Origin: Siphonodentalium dalli
Taxonomy: Eukaryota > Mollusca > Scaphopoda > Gadilida > Siphonodentaliidae
Direction: 5' to 3'
Length of the DNA: 64,000 bases
Assembly: GCA_032622095.1 (NCBI GenBank)
Contig: CP136062.1
Span: 38,194,918-38,258,917 of the forward strand
Shown here: positions 23,495 through 35,184 of the stretch, piece after piece
Layout: every line of letters starts with the position of its first letter
Numbering within the stretch: the first letter of the stretch is position 1
Notes under the pieces: generated by a model
What the model saw: the letters and a program-made list of their open reading frames with translations, nothing else
The model's database searches: none
Told to the model about the DNA's origin: nothing
Translations under genes and position numbers: made by a program

Positions 23495-24104
23495 CTTACA
23501 GTGTCACCCAGGTGTTTCAACAAAACACTGGTAATTTTCCTCCGCTACTTGGAAATTTCAGTCTTGTAATTTCACCCTGGTAATTGCACCCTGGTAATTT
23601 CACCCTTGTAATTTCACCCCGGTAATTTCAGCCATTTACTCTTGTATTTTCACTCTAGTGACTCTGAACGTGTATTGTCACCCTGGCGATGTCAGCATTG
23701 TGTTTTCACCCAGGTGAATTGGTATACGATAGCAGTTTTAATTACCCTGATATACCACGGTAGCTTTTAGGAGGCTTAATTTGAGTAAAATCATGGGGGA
23801 GGGGTGGGTGATATGACTGACACATGTGATTACCTAAGGTATTAAATACTGCATGACTTCGCTACATAATATATTATAATAACAATATTCTTGCTCCAGT
23901 TTGTTAACTTTTGACGCCGGGTACTGCATTGTTTTGCACTGATTAAATATAGAAACGTGATTTTCTTCTCCCAAAAAGAAACAAAACACCCCAGATGCAT
24001 AACGCGTTATTGTGAAATAGCGTTGTCGCTCATATACCATGCAGGTGTTTTACCCCTGGCGATATCAGCCTTGAATGTTCGCACATGAATCTACTATGCT
24101 ATCT
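23495..24104. repeat. Short degenerate TTTCACCCTGGTAA repeats and flank
   Basis: At about 23505-23720, TTTCACCCTGGTAA-like 14-16-bp words (CCCGGTAATTTCA, CCCTTGTAATTTCA and others) are repeated some ten times. The rest to 24104 is unremarkable; a 68-codon minus frame at 23834-24040 has no support. Confidence 0.7.
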
Positions 24105-26180
24105 CTATCTTTATTTGCGAATGTCTGTCTGTCTTGTCTGTGTTCTATAGAAATTCACAGAAATTCATCTAGATGGCACTGAATGGGTCTACTGGGGGTT
24201 AGGTTTTCTAAAGTGACGCCGTTGTTGTCAGGGGCAGACAAGGGGGAGGGGCAAAAATGTCGCCGATTGCCACGAAACTAAAATATAATCATCCCCATGC
24301 GATAAGGAATCTGGTGGTGTGGTTTAAATATGTCAAAAGTGGCGCCGTTCGAGTCAGGGATGCACGTGAGGGGAGAGGGGCACCAAAATTGATAAACTAA
24401 TTTTAGCGCAGAGGTACCATCTATGGATGGCACCAAACTTGTCTACTAGTGGTAACGTTTTACGAGAAAGATAATGGTGCGGGTTAGAATTTTCTAAAGT
24501 GACGTTGTTGTCAGGGGCAGAAAAAGGGAGGGGCAGAAAACATGTTTGCCGTCGATTGCCATGAAACTTGTATATGTTCATTCCCATGCTATGAGGAATC
24601 TAATGGTGTTGTTTAAATATGTCAAACGTGGCGTCATTTTCGCGTCAGGGATGCACGGAAGGGGAGAGGGGCACCAAAATTGATCAAACTAATTTTAGCG
24701 CCGATTTCCACCAATTAACTTGATACACATTCGTATCCATGATACAAGGAATCTAAGTGTGTGATTTAAAGACGCCAAATTGGTGTCGTTTGGATGTGAG
24801 ATTGGGGGGGGGGGGTAGACACTAAATTTGATAAGAATTGGTTTAGTCACCGATTGATACCAAACGTATACAACATCATCCACCTCGTATGAGGAGTCTA
24901 ATGGCGCATGTGGCTTAAAATTGTTAAAAGTGGCGTCATTCCAGACGGGGTGCACTGAAAAGGAGCTGGGCACCAGATTTGATACACAACAATTTTCACC
25001 AAATTGATATCTTCTTTTCCATAATACGAGGAATCAATCATGTGATTTAAAGATGCTATGTTTGTGTGCTGTTTGTGTGAGAAATGGTGTGGGTGGGCAC
25101 TCAATTTGATAAATAAAATTGTTAGTCGCCGATTAGGACCATCGATAATCAGATCCATGATATCAGGAGTCTTAATTGTGTGGTTTAAAGATGTCAAAAG
25201 TGGTGCCATTCGAGACAGGGGTCAACAGAGGATGAGGGAGACGCAAAAATTGATGAAAATATGTTTAGCGCCGATTTCTACCAGACTGATACATATTCTG
25301 CTCCGTGATTCGAGGAATATAATCGTGTGGTTTAAATACACCAAATGTGTGCGGTTTGGGTGAGAGATATGGGGACCCTAAATTTGATACGAATTTGTAT
25401 ACTCGCCAATTTTCAACAATTATATATATATTCATTTCCATAATGAGTCTAAGTGCATGTGTGGTTTAATAATGTCAAATGTGGCGCCTCTTGAATCCGA
25501 AATAGGGACGGGCGGGTCACCAAAACTGATATCAATATGTATAGTGCCAATTAACATCAAATCCATACAGGTTCTTCTCAAATGATACATGCAATAAAAT
25601 CATGCGTGTTAAAAACGTCACATTAAATTTTGGTGCCTAGACATATTTGCAAATATGTCTGTATGTGTTCTATATATAAGTTCACGGGGTAAAATCGAGA
25701 TGGCACCAAGGCGTTCTAACAGTGGTAACTGGTGCGTGTTAAAATATTAGAATAGCTCATGTTAATAGTATAACACAATTGAGTCTGTCCCATTCAATTT
25801 AGTTTGCAAAAAAAAGTTACAAGAGATATGGAAATATATAGAAGGCCTGTTCAACAATAGTGGTCACAGTGTGACGTAAAATGTAATTTCTTCTGCAATA
25901 AACGAAAACTGAGTCAGTGGCACATGACTTTTCAGGACCCTCCAATACGGACATATGACAAAGTTATATCTGCCCAATATAAGGATATATTTCTTGTTTT
26001 GGAACAGACTTATCGCGCCTAACATAAACAACTCAAATTTCGCTCTGTTGCATAGCAACGTTTCTTTTAAACTTAGAATAATTAGCCAGTATATAGCACC
26101 ATGAACAGAGGAGCACATGGACATGTCTTTGAACCATCTGTATCTTCGTGGATACATGATAACCAGGTGTTTTCAAAACC
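24105..26180 (-). repeat. Large dispersed repeat, copy A
   Basis: Complement of 48200-51060. From left to right: TTTGCGAATGTCTGTCTGTC and CTATAGAAATTCACAG, then about eight diverged ~145-bp subunits (marker AGGAATCTAATGGTGTGGTTTA, AGTGGCGCC, GGCACCAAAATTGAT, AGCGCCGATT), then a unique tail with AGTGGTCACAGTGTGACG and ATATAGCACCATGAACAGAG. Copy B carries the same order reversed. It encodes no recognisable protein. The subunits make the small opposing frames at 24354-25363 meaningless. Confidence 0.85.
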
Positions 26181-26212
26181 TTAATCTAACCCAATATATA
26201 CATCTCATTTTT

Positions 26213-26560
26213 TTTTACCCTGTGCCAATCCAGTATCTTATATATGCGAGTCGACCATGGTCGCCTCGCATATATAAGAGAATGCATTGGCCTAACAATG
26301 TTTTATCATTTTTTTTAAATAATTTTTTTTTACAATTTTTAGGACATAAAATAAAAAACATCCATTACCCTGCAGGGAGCCCCACACATATATAGAAGCA
26401 TATAGAAGAGTGTCGTCTGCTCATGTTTGTCTGGGGCTCTGTATGGGTGAAATTATAAAATTGTTAAAGAATACAAGAAAACATTATTAAAATTCAGTGT
26501 AAAACATTGTTAGGCCAATGCATTCTCTTATATAAGAGAATGCATTGGCACAGGGTAAAA
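26213..26560. mobile_element. Double-hairpin MITE (family X), copy 1
   Basis: Ends TTTACCCTGTGCCAAT and ATTGGCACAGGGTAAAA. Each end is itself a ~75-bp hairpin (TATATGCGAGTCGACCATGG, then CGCCTCGCATATATAAGAGA and ATGCATTGGCC). The ~200-bp centre contains CCCTGCAGGGAGCCCCACAC and CTGGGGCTCTGTATGGG, another short inverted pair. The right hairpin is partly collapsed here. Non-coding. Confidence 0.88.
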
Positions 26561-27086
26561 CATGTGTTTGTGATTCCATGTTATATATAACGTCTTAAGT
26601 ATACGCAGTTGTAAATACAGTAATAGGTGTAAGTATCATGTTTTGTGGTGTTATTTGGATATATAATTTATCAGAATATGTGTAACCCTTTGAACAAGTT
26701 AGAAGTTAGAGTATCTTCTATTCCCACCATATATCCACAATGTGCAGAGGGGTTCACATTACTTTAATCTAGGCAACGCCAGGTAACCTTGGTAGTACCA
26801 AAACATTACTGTTAAATATGTATCAAACTAAATATCGACTTCAAATTTAGGTCTAATATCCAGCATAAAATACTTTTGTTTTCATCATTGCCCCTTTGTA
26901 CTCTGGACGACCGATGAAGAGGCTAAACTCAGATTGTTGTCCGTACAAACACATATCTCAATATATATCAACTCACCCTTATATCCAAACGGTAGGACCT
27001 AAAAAGAAAAGACTCCCATTAAATTTATATATAGTTATCATGGTACTCTAAACCAATACTTCATTTAGTATATGCTTTCTTTTGTT
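26561..27086. other. Intergenic, no gene recognised
   Basis: AT-rich, with no open frame of note and no clear repeat. Confidence 0.5.
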
Positions 27087-27090
27087 TTAA

Positions 27091-27494
27091 CCCTTTACCC
27101 AACAGAACGGCCCTGTGCCAATGCATTATCTTATATATGCGAGTCGACACATATTAAAAATGATAAAATTGTCAAAGAATGTAGAAAAATATTATAAAAA
27201 TTGTTAAAAAATGTAAGACAAAATTATAAAATTGTTAAAGAATGTAAGAAAAAATGGTAAAAAAAGATTTTTTTAGGCCAATGCATTCTCTTATATATGC
27301 GAGGCGACATATGGTCGACTCGCATATATAAGAGAATGCATTGGCACAGGGCATAACTGTAACCATCACAATGTGGTCAATGAACTGGTTCCAATGATAT
27401 CCATATTTGTATGGTGTTATTGAGACGGAGCGAAGATATTTTAGGCTGTTGAAGCTTTATTTGGGCGTTTTTGGCCGTTTTGTTGGGTAAAGGG
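27091..27494. mobile_element. TTAA-flanked hairpin MITE (family Y), copy 1
   Basis: 404 bp between TTAA at 27087-27090 and 27495-27498. Ends are CCCTTTACCCAACAG and its complement CTGTTGGGTAAAGGG (here TTGTTGGGTAAAGGG). Inside are the same CCAATGCATTCTCTTATATA hairpins as family X, in different terminal sequence. The left hairpin is deleted in this copy and intact in the copy at 42296. The CCCTTT terminus with a TTAA target is typical of piggyBac-like elements. Confidence 0.92.
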
Positions 27495-27766
27495 TTAATT
27501 AGTTGGGCTTAAACATTATGTACATCAATAATGCATATTTCCTCATTTAAAGTTCGAACTGAATGGCCAAACTACAGCTGATTTTTAATTGTCTTGAGTA
27601 GTTAGAAAACACATTGATGCACCCGAATAGCTGATGTATCGGATCATGATTCAGTCGACTGGGCGAACGCGTGAGGACTTTGGCGATAAGCTTATCCAGT
27701 GACAAACTTGATCGACTGTTATTAAAACAGATTGTCCGATTCGAGGGTTCTCGTATCATCCAGCAG

Positions 27767-27842
27767 TTACAATAACAACAACAACAACAACAACAACAAA
27801 GACGATGAGAACAACAACAACGACAACAGCAGCAACAACAAC
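27767..27842. repeat. (AAC)n microsatellite
   Basis: Interrupted AAC/ACA trinucleotide tract. On the minus strand it would encode cysteine runs in a 102-codon frame (27547-27855), which is a repeat artefact. Confidence 0.95.
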
Positions 27843-28454
27843 GGAATTTTACCAAAAGCCGCTTTTGTTGATCAAAATTAGCTTATTACCAATAAATACT
27901 CAGTTTATATTTAGTACTGTATCTACCATGTTCTATGAAATTCCCTGATAAAATTGGCGACAACGAATTGGCGAAAAAATATCTCTATCGTTACTGCTGT
28001 TGGGGTACAAGGAACCCATGACGTCGTTGACTGGTCCAAAATGATGAATGAACTGAGATCAATCGCGATTGTCACATCAAAACGACATTCTAACATATAT
28101 GTGTGCGTACTATAAACAAATAGTTTGCCTACCATTATGGGTATTATAGTATAACATATCAGAAAGTAACTAATATGTATTTGTTGAGAATTTATTATAA
28201 TTTATATTAAACACGCAGGTGTAAGATATTGTCTCCATTGAATTCAATTTCCGTTAGGCATATTCGCGTTAATTTGCAGTTTGGGAGAATTTAGCAAAGC
28301 CAGCTAATCGCGTGACACAGATACCTTTGCAGTTTAGAAGAATTTACTCAAGAAAGCTAATCATCGGACACAAATCCAACAATTTTAGCATTTAAGAAAC
28401 TCCCAAAATGTAAATTGTATGGTAGATTATGTTACACCAATGGTATAGATAAAC
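27843..28454. other. Intergenic, no gene recognised
   Basis: No supported exon. A 70-codon minus frame at 27923-28135 has no domain. Confidence 0.5.
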
Positions 28455-28620
28455 GTGTTATATACACAATGTGTCTGTAACGATTCATGTATCGCGACTC
28501 GGCTAGTTTCGTGGCCCCACATCTACTAGCTTACCAAAGTCACCTCGTCGTTATTATGGTCACGAAAACTAGCTTCGTCACGATACATGAATCGACACAA
28601 ACACATTGTGTATATAACAC
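28455..28620. repeat. Foldback element
   Basis: GTGTTATATACACAATGTGT on the left pairs with ACACATTGTGTATATAACAC on the right. CGATTCATGTATCG pairs with CGATACATGAATCG, and GGCTAGTTTCGTGGCC pairs loosely with GGTCACGAAAACTAGC. Loop about 40 bp. An 86-codon minus frame overlaps it by chance. Confidence 0.85.
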
Positions 28621-28983
28621 ATATGTATCATAGCTAACAATACAGTCATAATATTTGTTTTTTCCATAGAAGTTTGTACGGCGAGATAGTGCAGTTAAAA
28701 AAAATTCATTTGTGGTGTTACTTGGTTCGAAATGAATTTCCCCAGCACGTACGTGTAGGGTCACCACACATGTAAACAAACATCTGCTTTCACGTACCAT
28801 CGGCTCTTCAGCGGAATTACGGCATTCAAAAGTGGGTTGTATGAGAGGGCCGACGACCCTTTCAAATCTTCCGGGGTATCATATCAAACTCCAAACTTGT
28901 TGTCAAAACTGATGGTGATCGATATCGATCCGACCCTGATCAAGAGTCACGACTCACGTAGGACATGCATGTGGAAGATTTTT

Positions 28984-29361
28984 TTTACCCTGTGCCAATG
29001 CATTCTCTTATATATGCGAGTCGACCATAGGTCGCCTCGCATATATAAGAGAATGCATTGGCCTAACAATTTGTTATCTTTTTTTTATATAAATGTTTCT
29101 TACAATTTTTAGGACATAAAATAAAAAAACATCCATTACCCTGCAGGGAGCCCCACACATATATATAGAAGCATATAGAAAAGTGTCGTCTGCTCATGTT
29201 TGTCTGGGGCTCTGTATGGGTGAAGTCATAAAATTGTTAAAGAATACAAGAACAAATTATAAAAATTGTAAAAAAAATGTTAGGCCAATGCATTCTCTTA
29301 TATATGCGAGGCGACCTATGGTCGACTCGCATATAAGAGAATGCATTGGCACAGGGTAAAA
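28984..29361. mobile_element. Double-hairpin MITE (family X), copy 2
   Basis: Near full-length: the left hairpin at about 28995-29060 (GCGAGTCGACCATAGGTCGC) and the right at about 29283-29355 (GCGAGGCGACCTATGGTCGA) are mirror images, so the element is a palindrome made of two palindromes. Its centre is nearly identical to copies 1 and 3. Confidence 0.92.
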
Positions 29362-30013
29362 ACAGATAAGAAGAGATAACAATAAAAACATACCTTGCTA
29401 ACATGTATAGGCCTGATCAAATACAACGGCAGTCAATACAAAGTGTGACTCCGCATAGATAATTCCACAACGAGGCACCAATCAAAATACGTGACGTAGA
29501 ACCATCATATACTATAGTGCGATTTCAAGCGTCCCCTATCCGCATAGTGTGACTGCTACTCTTAAAGAGTGGTATTCCAATTTCAGAACACTGCGAAGGT
29601 GTTACAATTGGAACCCCAAGTGAAAGAGGTACGGGTTGGGAAAATGTAACACTTGGTTGGTGTATCCATTTTAACAATTGGGTTTTTTGAGTGTAGCAAT
29701 TCTCCCTAGAAAATATCTCAATTTACTTTTGTTTCTCAAATTAAGAAACTATTTTTGGCATGTGGTGACAAATGGGTCACAAAACTAGAAGATACCATTA
29801 CTGGTCGTATGAGTAACCACGGATCATGGCGGACAGAATGGTAAATTTAAAAACCGATGATCAGATGGATTTTTCCGTCTTTTAATCACGAATACACCAG
29901 ACAGTTGTGACATGCTCTGATTTGTAAAATACGTTAAATATCGCAACGTTACGTGCATGTGACTGAAACTGGTTATTTGATTCGAATTCGTTAACCAACG
30001 CCAGTGCAGTAAA
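29362..30013. other. Intergenic with a repeat fragment
   Basis: 29690-29770 is an inverted fragment of the 6435-6960 repeat (TGAGAAACAAAAGTAAATTG on the minus strand, then ATATTTTCTAGGGAGAAT). A 70-codon minus frame at 29824-30036 has no recognisable domain. Confidence 0.55.
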
Positions 30014-30039
30014 ACATGTATGATGATATCGCCCACGGT

Positions 30040-30365
30040 TGGGGGCTACTTAGCATATGCATGACGTCACGAAAGTACATGACATATTTGCTCTGCAGTA
30101 CGCCTATGTGGGATACTTAGCATATTCATGAGGTCACATTCATGACCTATTTGTTCTGCAGTACGCCTATGGGGGATACTTAGCATATGACATATTTGTT
30201 CTGTAGTGGCCCAGTTGGGAGCTACTTAGCATATTCATGACGTCACGAAAGTACGTGACCTATTTGCTCTACAGTACGCCTATGGAGGCTACTTAGCATA
30301 TTCATGAGGTCACGTACATGACCCATTTGTTCTGCAGTACGCCTATGGGGCTACTATGACCTGTT
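30040..30365. repeat. ~65-bp CRE-containing repeats in the left arm
   Basis: CTTAGCATATTCATGACGTC or variants begin near 30049, 30116, 30179, 30225 and 30293. Each is followed by ACATGACCTATTTG and TCTGCAGTACGCCTATGGGG. TGACGTCA is the palindromic CRE core bound by CREB/ATF factors in animals; regulatory use here is inference. The mirrored set is at 33400-33550. Confidence 0.85.
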
Positions 30366-31294
30366 TTTTAAACAGTACCCCAGTTGGGGGCCACCCACCC
30401 ACGCATAATTGAGTCACTTCAGAGACGACACTCTCGGTATGTAAATTTTAAAGGGACACGAGGCACTCAGTGTAAATGTTAAGATGATGTGATGCAATCT
30501 CGGCGCGTGAATGTTAAAGTGACACGATGCAATCTCGGTATGTGAATATTAAAGGGAGACAATGCTCTTGTGATGTTAAAAAGACGGCACTCCCGGTATG
30601 TGGTACGAGGCACTCAGTAGGGGGCCACCCACGCATATTCTAACGTCACGAAAAGTACATGACCTATTTGTTCTGCAGTACCCCAGTTGGGGGCCACCCA
30701 CGCATAATCTGACTTCACGAAAAGCATATCACGTGATGATCTCGCTGAACGATGGGTAGCTTCAGCCTTAAATATTAAAGGGACACAATGCACACAGTTT
30801 GTGAATATTAAAGAGAATTTGAATTTTAAAGGGACACTAGACACTCAGTGTGAATGTTAAGCGGATGTGATGTAATCTCGGCGCGTGAATGTTAAAGTGA
30901 CACGAGGCAATCTCGGTATGTGAATATTAAAGGGAGACAATGCGCTCGCAATGCATGTTAAAAGGACGTGATGAAATCTCGGGGTGTGAATATTAAAGGG
31001 ACACAATACACTCTAAAAGGCCAAACGACACTCAATGTGTATGAATGTGAAAGGGACACACGGCACTCGCAGTGGGTGTAAGTTAAAAGGGCACACAAAA
31101 TATTTCGAACTAAAATTTCAAAAAATAAAAAACATATCAAACTTTCAATAACTTAATTTGTTTAAAAAAAAATAAAAAAATTTTAAACTTAAAAAAATTG
31201 ACATTTAAAACAAAACCCTACCAAAATAAAGGGTGTGGAGGGGGGCCGCGCGCCATTTTTTACCTAAGAACAATAACTGTAAAAAGAAAAATAG

Positions 31295-31924
31295 AGGTAC
31301 GATCGCGGCGAATTTATAATACCCCACCATATTCTCTCTTTTAGGACGATAGTTCTTCCCATAAATCGAGATAATGCAAGGGTACCATTTATGCGAAAAG
31401 ATATTATCGACGAACTACAATCTACACGGATATAATAGTAAACACGGAGTTATGACAGGAACACCGTTGATATATTCAGTCGATACGAATATACTGCATA
31501 TGACCTAGAAACGGATAAAGATTCGGACGAAGATGAATGGGAAATTATATCAGATTCGTCATATTCGGAGGATGATAGCGTCGCCGGTAGTAGCGCGGTA
31601 ATCGGCTGAAAGAAAGCTGCGGAATGTGTCAACACATTCAAAAGTATGTTGCAACACGTCAGCAATGGTGCGGAAGCGATTGACCAACTAATGAAAGAAA
31701 AGAGCTTGCCGGAAGAGGAGTTTGAACTCTCTCAAAAGTTACAGACGATTGATAGAATACCAGAATCGAGTGAAAACACCCCCATACATAACACTATCAT
31801 GAAGACAATGGTCAAGCTGACCAAACTCGGATATAATAATGAATGGGCTGCGGATGAGGCGATGAGAACATTCAAGAAACGCTTAGAAATAAATCTAAAG
31901 GTTGAAGATTCAGACAATGATTGA
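31295..31924 (+). pseudogene. Degraded coding core of the long-arm element
   Basis: One frame (first base 31295) stays protein-like for about 210 codons with only two breaks: three consecutive stops TAA TAG TAA at 31433-31441 and a TGA at 31607-31609. The upstream part contains TIVLPINRDNARVPFMRKD. The middle is strongly acidic (DLETDKDSDEDEWEIISDSS). The last part is a 92-codon frame from ATG 31646, charged and probably helical, with SLPEEEFELSQKLQ and AADEAMRTFKKRLEI. A poly(A) signal AATAAA follows at about 31930. A possible acceptor (TTCTCTCTTTTAG) precedes 31345. I do not recognise the family; a capsid, scaffold or DNA-binding accessory protein are all untested possibilities. Confidence 0.6.
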
Positions 31925-32202
31925 ATTTCAATAAACTTTATCAAAATGTTATTCTCGTGTTCGTTATATATTCATATTGGGGCGGGAGACAAGATGGATA
32001 AGATGAGAACCCGAATATTTGAAGTTTCAAAATTGAAGATAACAATTTTGTTATTATTCCAGGATTATTTTTTTTATTTTGAATTTTTTTTCAATTTTTA
32101 AAGTTTTTTTTTCAATTTTTGAAAAAATAATAAGTTTTAAAAGTTTGATATTTTATTTATTTTTTAAATTTTAGTTCGAATTATTTTTCTGTGTCCATTT
32201 AA

Positions 32203-32660
32203 AGGCACACTTCATTTTCGAGTCTCCGATTATTATTTTTATAGTGACTTGATATACGGTTTTAATAACAATCTATGCCATACAATATGATTAAAATATT
32301 ATAATCCATCACTATTTGAACATCTGTGTCTCAGAAGATGCCCACCGAGAAATAGGAAACTACTAAGACTTCCCCCCTCTGACACACAGAATGCAACATA
32401 ATTCAAACTTTTTCAATAAAAGGGGAAGAACTCTATCTTTAATATATAGAGTTATTCCCCCTGCATTGAAAATAATACTGATTTTTACTTCAATCTTGAT
32501 GACAAAACGCATTGGCAACTCAACAAAAACAACATGTCCACAGTTTATTACACCGGATAAGTTGATAATACAATGTTTTGGAGCTTCCTCTTTCAAATGG
32601 TATATAATATGGCATATATTTTATATAAAGTAATCTGGGGTTCGAAAATTAAGTGGGCCT
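32203..32660. mobile_element. TTAA-flanked MITE inside the right arm
   Basis: 458 bp between TTAA at 32199-32202 and 32661-32664. Ends are AGGCACACTTCATTTTCGA and the complement of AGGCCCACTTAATTTTCGA. The uninterrupted left arm (about 31080-31100) shows the empty site. It starts with AGGCAC like the family 1 MITEs but has a different body. Opposing 77-80-codon frames inside are fortuitous. Confidence 0.9.
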
Positions 32661-33568
32661 TTAACTTACACCCACTGCGAGTGCCGTGTGTCCCTTTAAC
32701 ATTCATCTATAGTGAGTGTTGTATGTCCCTTCAGAGTGCATAGTGTCCATTTAATATTCACACCCCGAGATTGCATCACGTCCCTTTAACATGCATTTTC
32801 TCCCTTTGATATTCACATACCGAGATTGCCTCGTGTCACGTTAACATTCACGCGTCGAGATTGCATCACATCCCCTTAAAATTCACACTGAGTGCCTTTG
32901 TCCCTTTAAAATTCACATACCTCTTTAATTATTCACAGACTGGGTGCATTGTGTCCCTCTAATATTCAAGGCCGAGGCTGGCCATCGTTCAGTGAGATCA
33001 TCACGTGATATACTTTTCGTGACGTCAGAATATGCGTGGGTGGCCCCCAGCTGGGGTACAGCAGAACAAATAGGTCATGTACTTTTCGTGACGTCAGAAT
33101 ATGCGTGGGTGGCCCCAACTGAGTGCCTCGTGTCACATACCGAGATTGCAGTCTCTTTTAAATCGCGAGAGCTTTGTCTCCCTTTAATATCCACATACCG
33201 AGATTGCCTCGTGTCACTTTAACATTCGCGCTTCACACCCCCTTAACATTCACACTGAGTGCCTCGTGTAGCTTTAAAATCCACGTACAGAGTGCCGTCC
33301 CTTTAACATCGTTTGCGCATTGTCTTCCTTTAATATTCATGGGAAGTGACTCAATTATGCGTGAGTGGCCCCCAACTGGGGTACTGCATAGCAAATAGGT
33401 CATATTAGCCCCCCTTGGTGTACTGCAGAACTAATATGTCATGTGCGTGACCTCATGATTATGATAAGTAGCCCCCATGGGCGTACTCCAGAGCAAATAG
33501 GTTATGTACTTTCTTGACGTCATGAATATGCTAAGTAGCCCCCAACTGGGCGCGATGTCATCACATGT

Positions 33569-34540
33569 GTCTAACGATAGAACGTCACAGCCTCACGTTC
33601 CGCAACTTTATAATTACCATGTTGCTTACGTCGTTCATAGAGAAATGGAGTTCATATTCATTAATTCATTTGTTGCATATATTATGTTGCGTATTATATA
33701 TGATGGCTGGATGTAGTGTATAGGCCCACTTTAACGATGCAATATATCATAGTTTTAAATATATATGGAGATGGGGCTGACTTGTTACAGACCGTATAGA
33801 TCCCCCTTTCCGTGATATCATGTTACTCGGGGATCGTAATATGGAGAAAAGGCATAGACTGTCTATTCTGCTTGTCTAAATTCTCGAAATTCCCCAAAAA
33901 TAAGTTAATTTTATGACGATCAAAGCCCATTATATTTGTAACATATGTGACCACAAAAAAACAAGTAATCTACAGCATATTCCCTACATCATTAGCAATT
34001 GAGAGCAATTTCCGTCCATTTGAAACATACATGGCAGATTTTGGTATGCCGAAAAAAATCATAACTGTGTTCCCTGTTGTTACTTCGGGTACATTGGTAC
34101 AAATTAGAAAACATATTTCCTGAACTACGTTCAAGCCCACGGGTACACGGGGTACACACGGTTACAAATGGGCCAACATGTACTATTGTAAAAAAAAACA
34201 ATTTGAATACCGAACTTGGCAACTTTTTAACTTGTGCTCACATATCCTAGCATCAACAACATGCAACATCGGTGAAGAATTAATTATCTCTTGTTGAAAG
34301 AAATCAACAATGATTTTGTCGCTTTAACCACTGCATTTTATCATGATATATGTTTTCTAAGCACATTCTCATAATATCTAAAAGATCTCTGTACAAACCA
34401 TATAATCGTTTGTTAGGTAGTCCATCATAAATGCACCACCATGCATAACATATATTCAGATACATATAACAGATATTCAGATATATATAACATAGTCCGA
34501 TGTTGTTGTGTTGTGGGAAATCGTACAACACCACATACAA
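33569..34540. other. Intergenic, no gene recognised
   Basis: Open frames of 70-78 codons at 33504-33716, 33992-34222 and 34304-34540 have no domain or splice support. GATACATATAACAGATATTC-like short repeats occur near 34458-34490. Confidence 0.5.
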
Positions 34541-34949
34541 CTAAGGGCACGTTCATACGCTGGCAAGTTTGCACTATATGGTTTGCAGGAATTTCGGCGT
34601 AGAAAACGATATGGTGCCATCATATTAACGGAAACAAGCATCTGAACCACAGCTAACTATATGAGAAGTAAAATATATGTAGTCCCACCTGTATCGATGC
34701 TACCGGAATTTACATGTAAATATCATGCACTTATCTCGCAAAATCAATCCTACATGTATTTGCAGGCAAATGCCAGTTGCGCCGTTACAAGTGGAACTAC
34801 AGAACTGTTACTTCTCATGTCGTTCGCTTTGGTAAAGATGCATATTATATGCACGTTTACTTTCATATTATGGCACCATGTGGTTTTCTATGATGAAATG
34901 CCCGCAAAAACATAGCGTGCAAACTTGCCAGCGTATGAACGTACACTAA
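34541..34949 (+). mobile_element. ~410-bp TIR MITE (CTAAGGGnACGTTCATACGC), copy 1
   Basis: Ends CTAAGGGCACGTTCATACGC followed by TGGCAAGTTTGCAC, and the complement GTGCAAACTTGCCAGCGTAT followed by GAACGTACACTAAG. The body (GTTTGCAGGAATTTCGGCGT, AAGTGGAACTACAGAACTGT) matches 46881-47302 along its length in the same orientation. Its 84-codon plus frame is not conserved in the other copy. Confidence 0.9.
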
Positions 34950-35184
34950 GGATCTCCGTGGTCAGTTACGATATAAAGTGTCATGTCATTGATCTGTAAC
35001 AGTAATTTAATTCATGATCAATATATTGTTTTATCCGAAAATCAAGCGATATTTCGGAATCTGTATTCTGCAGTTGGTCTTTGTATTTGCTTACATTATT
35101 ACGGAACTGTGGCAAGTGACTAAAACTATACGATAAAGTTCCAATGTGTATGTTCCCCGCCAAATTAGTTAAACATAAACTTAC

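Larger units (their letters stand above)
30014..33568 (+). mobile_element. 3.55-kb element with ~1-kb inverted arms and a coding core
   Basis: Both outer ends read inward ACATGT, GATGAnATCGC, CCCA and TTGGGGGCTACTTAGCATAT. The arms mirror each other in order for about 1 kb. First come ~65-bp units with TGACGTCA(C) and CTGCAGTACGCC, then GGGGGCCACCCACGCATA blocks, then GGCAATCTCGGTATGTGAAT and TTAAAGGGACACGAGGCACT units. Inner ends share TTTCGAACTAAAATTTCA. The core (about 31200-32100) carries a degraded gene. A separate TTAA MITE (32203-32660) interrupts the right arm. No transposase or integrase is visible. It may be a non-autonomous DNA transposon with long terminal inverted repeats or the relic of a linear DNA element; no target duplication could be fixed. 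Confidence 0.85.

Noticed and set aside
27547-27855. 102-codon minus frame with cysteine runs
   Set aside because: The cysteines come from an (AAC)n microsatellite read on the opposite strand.
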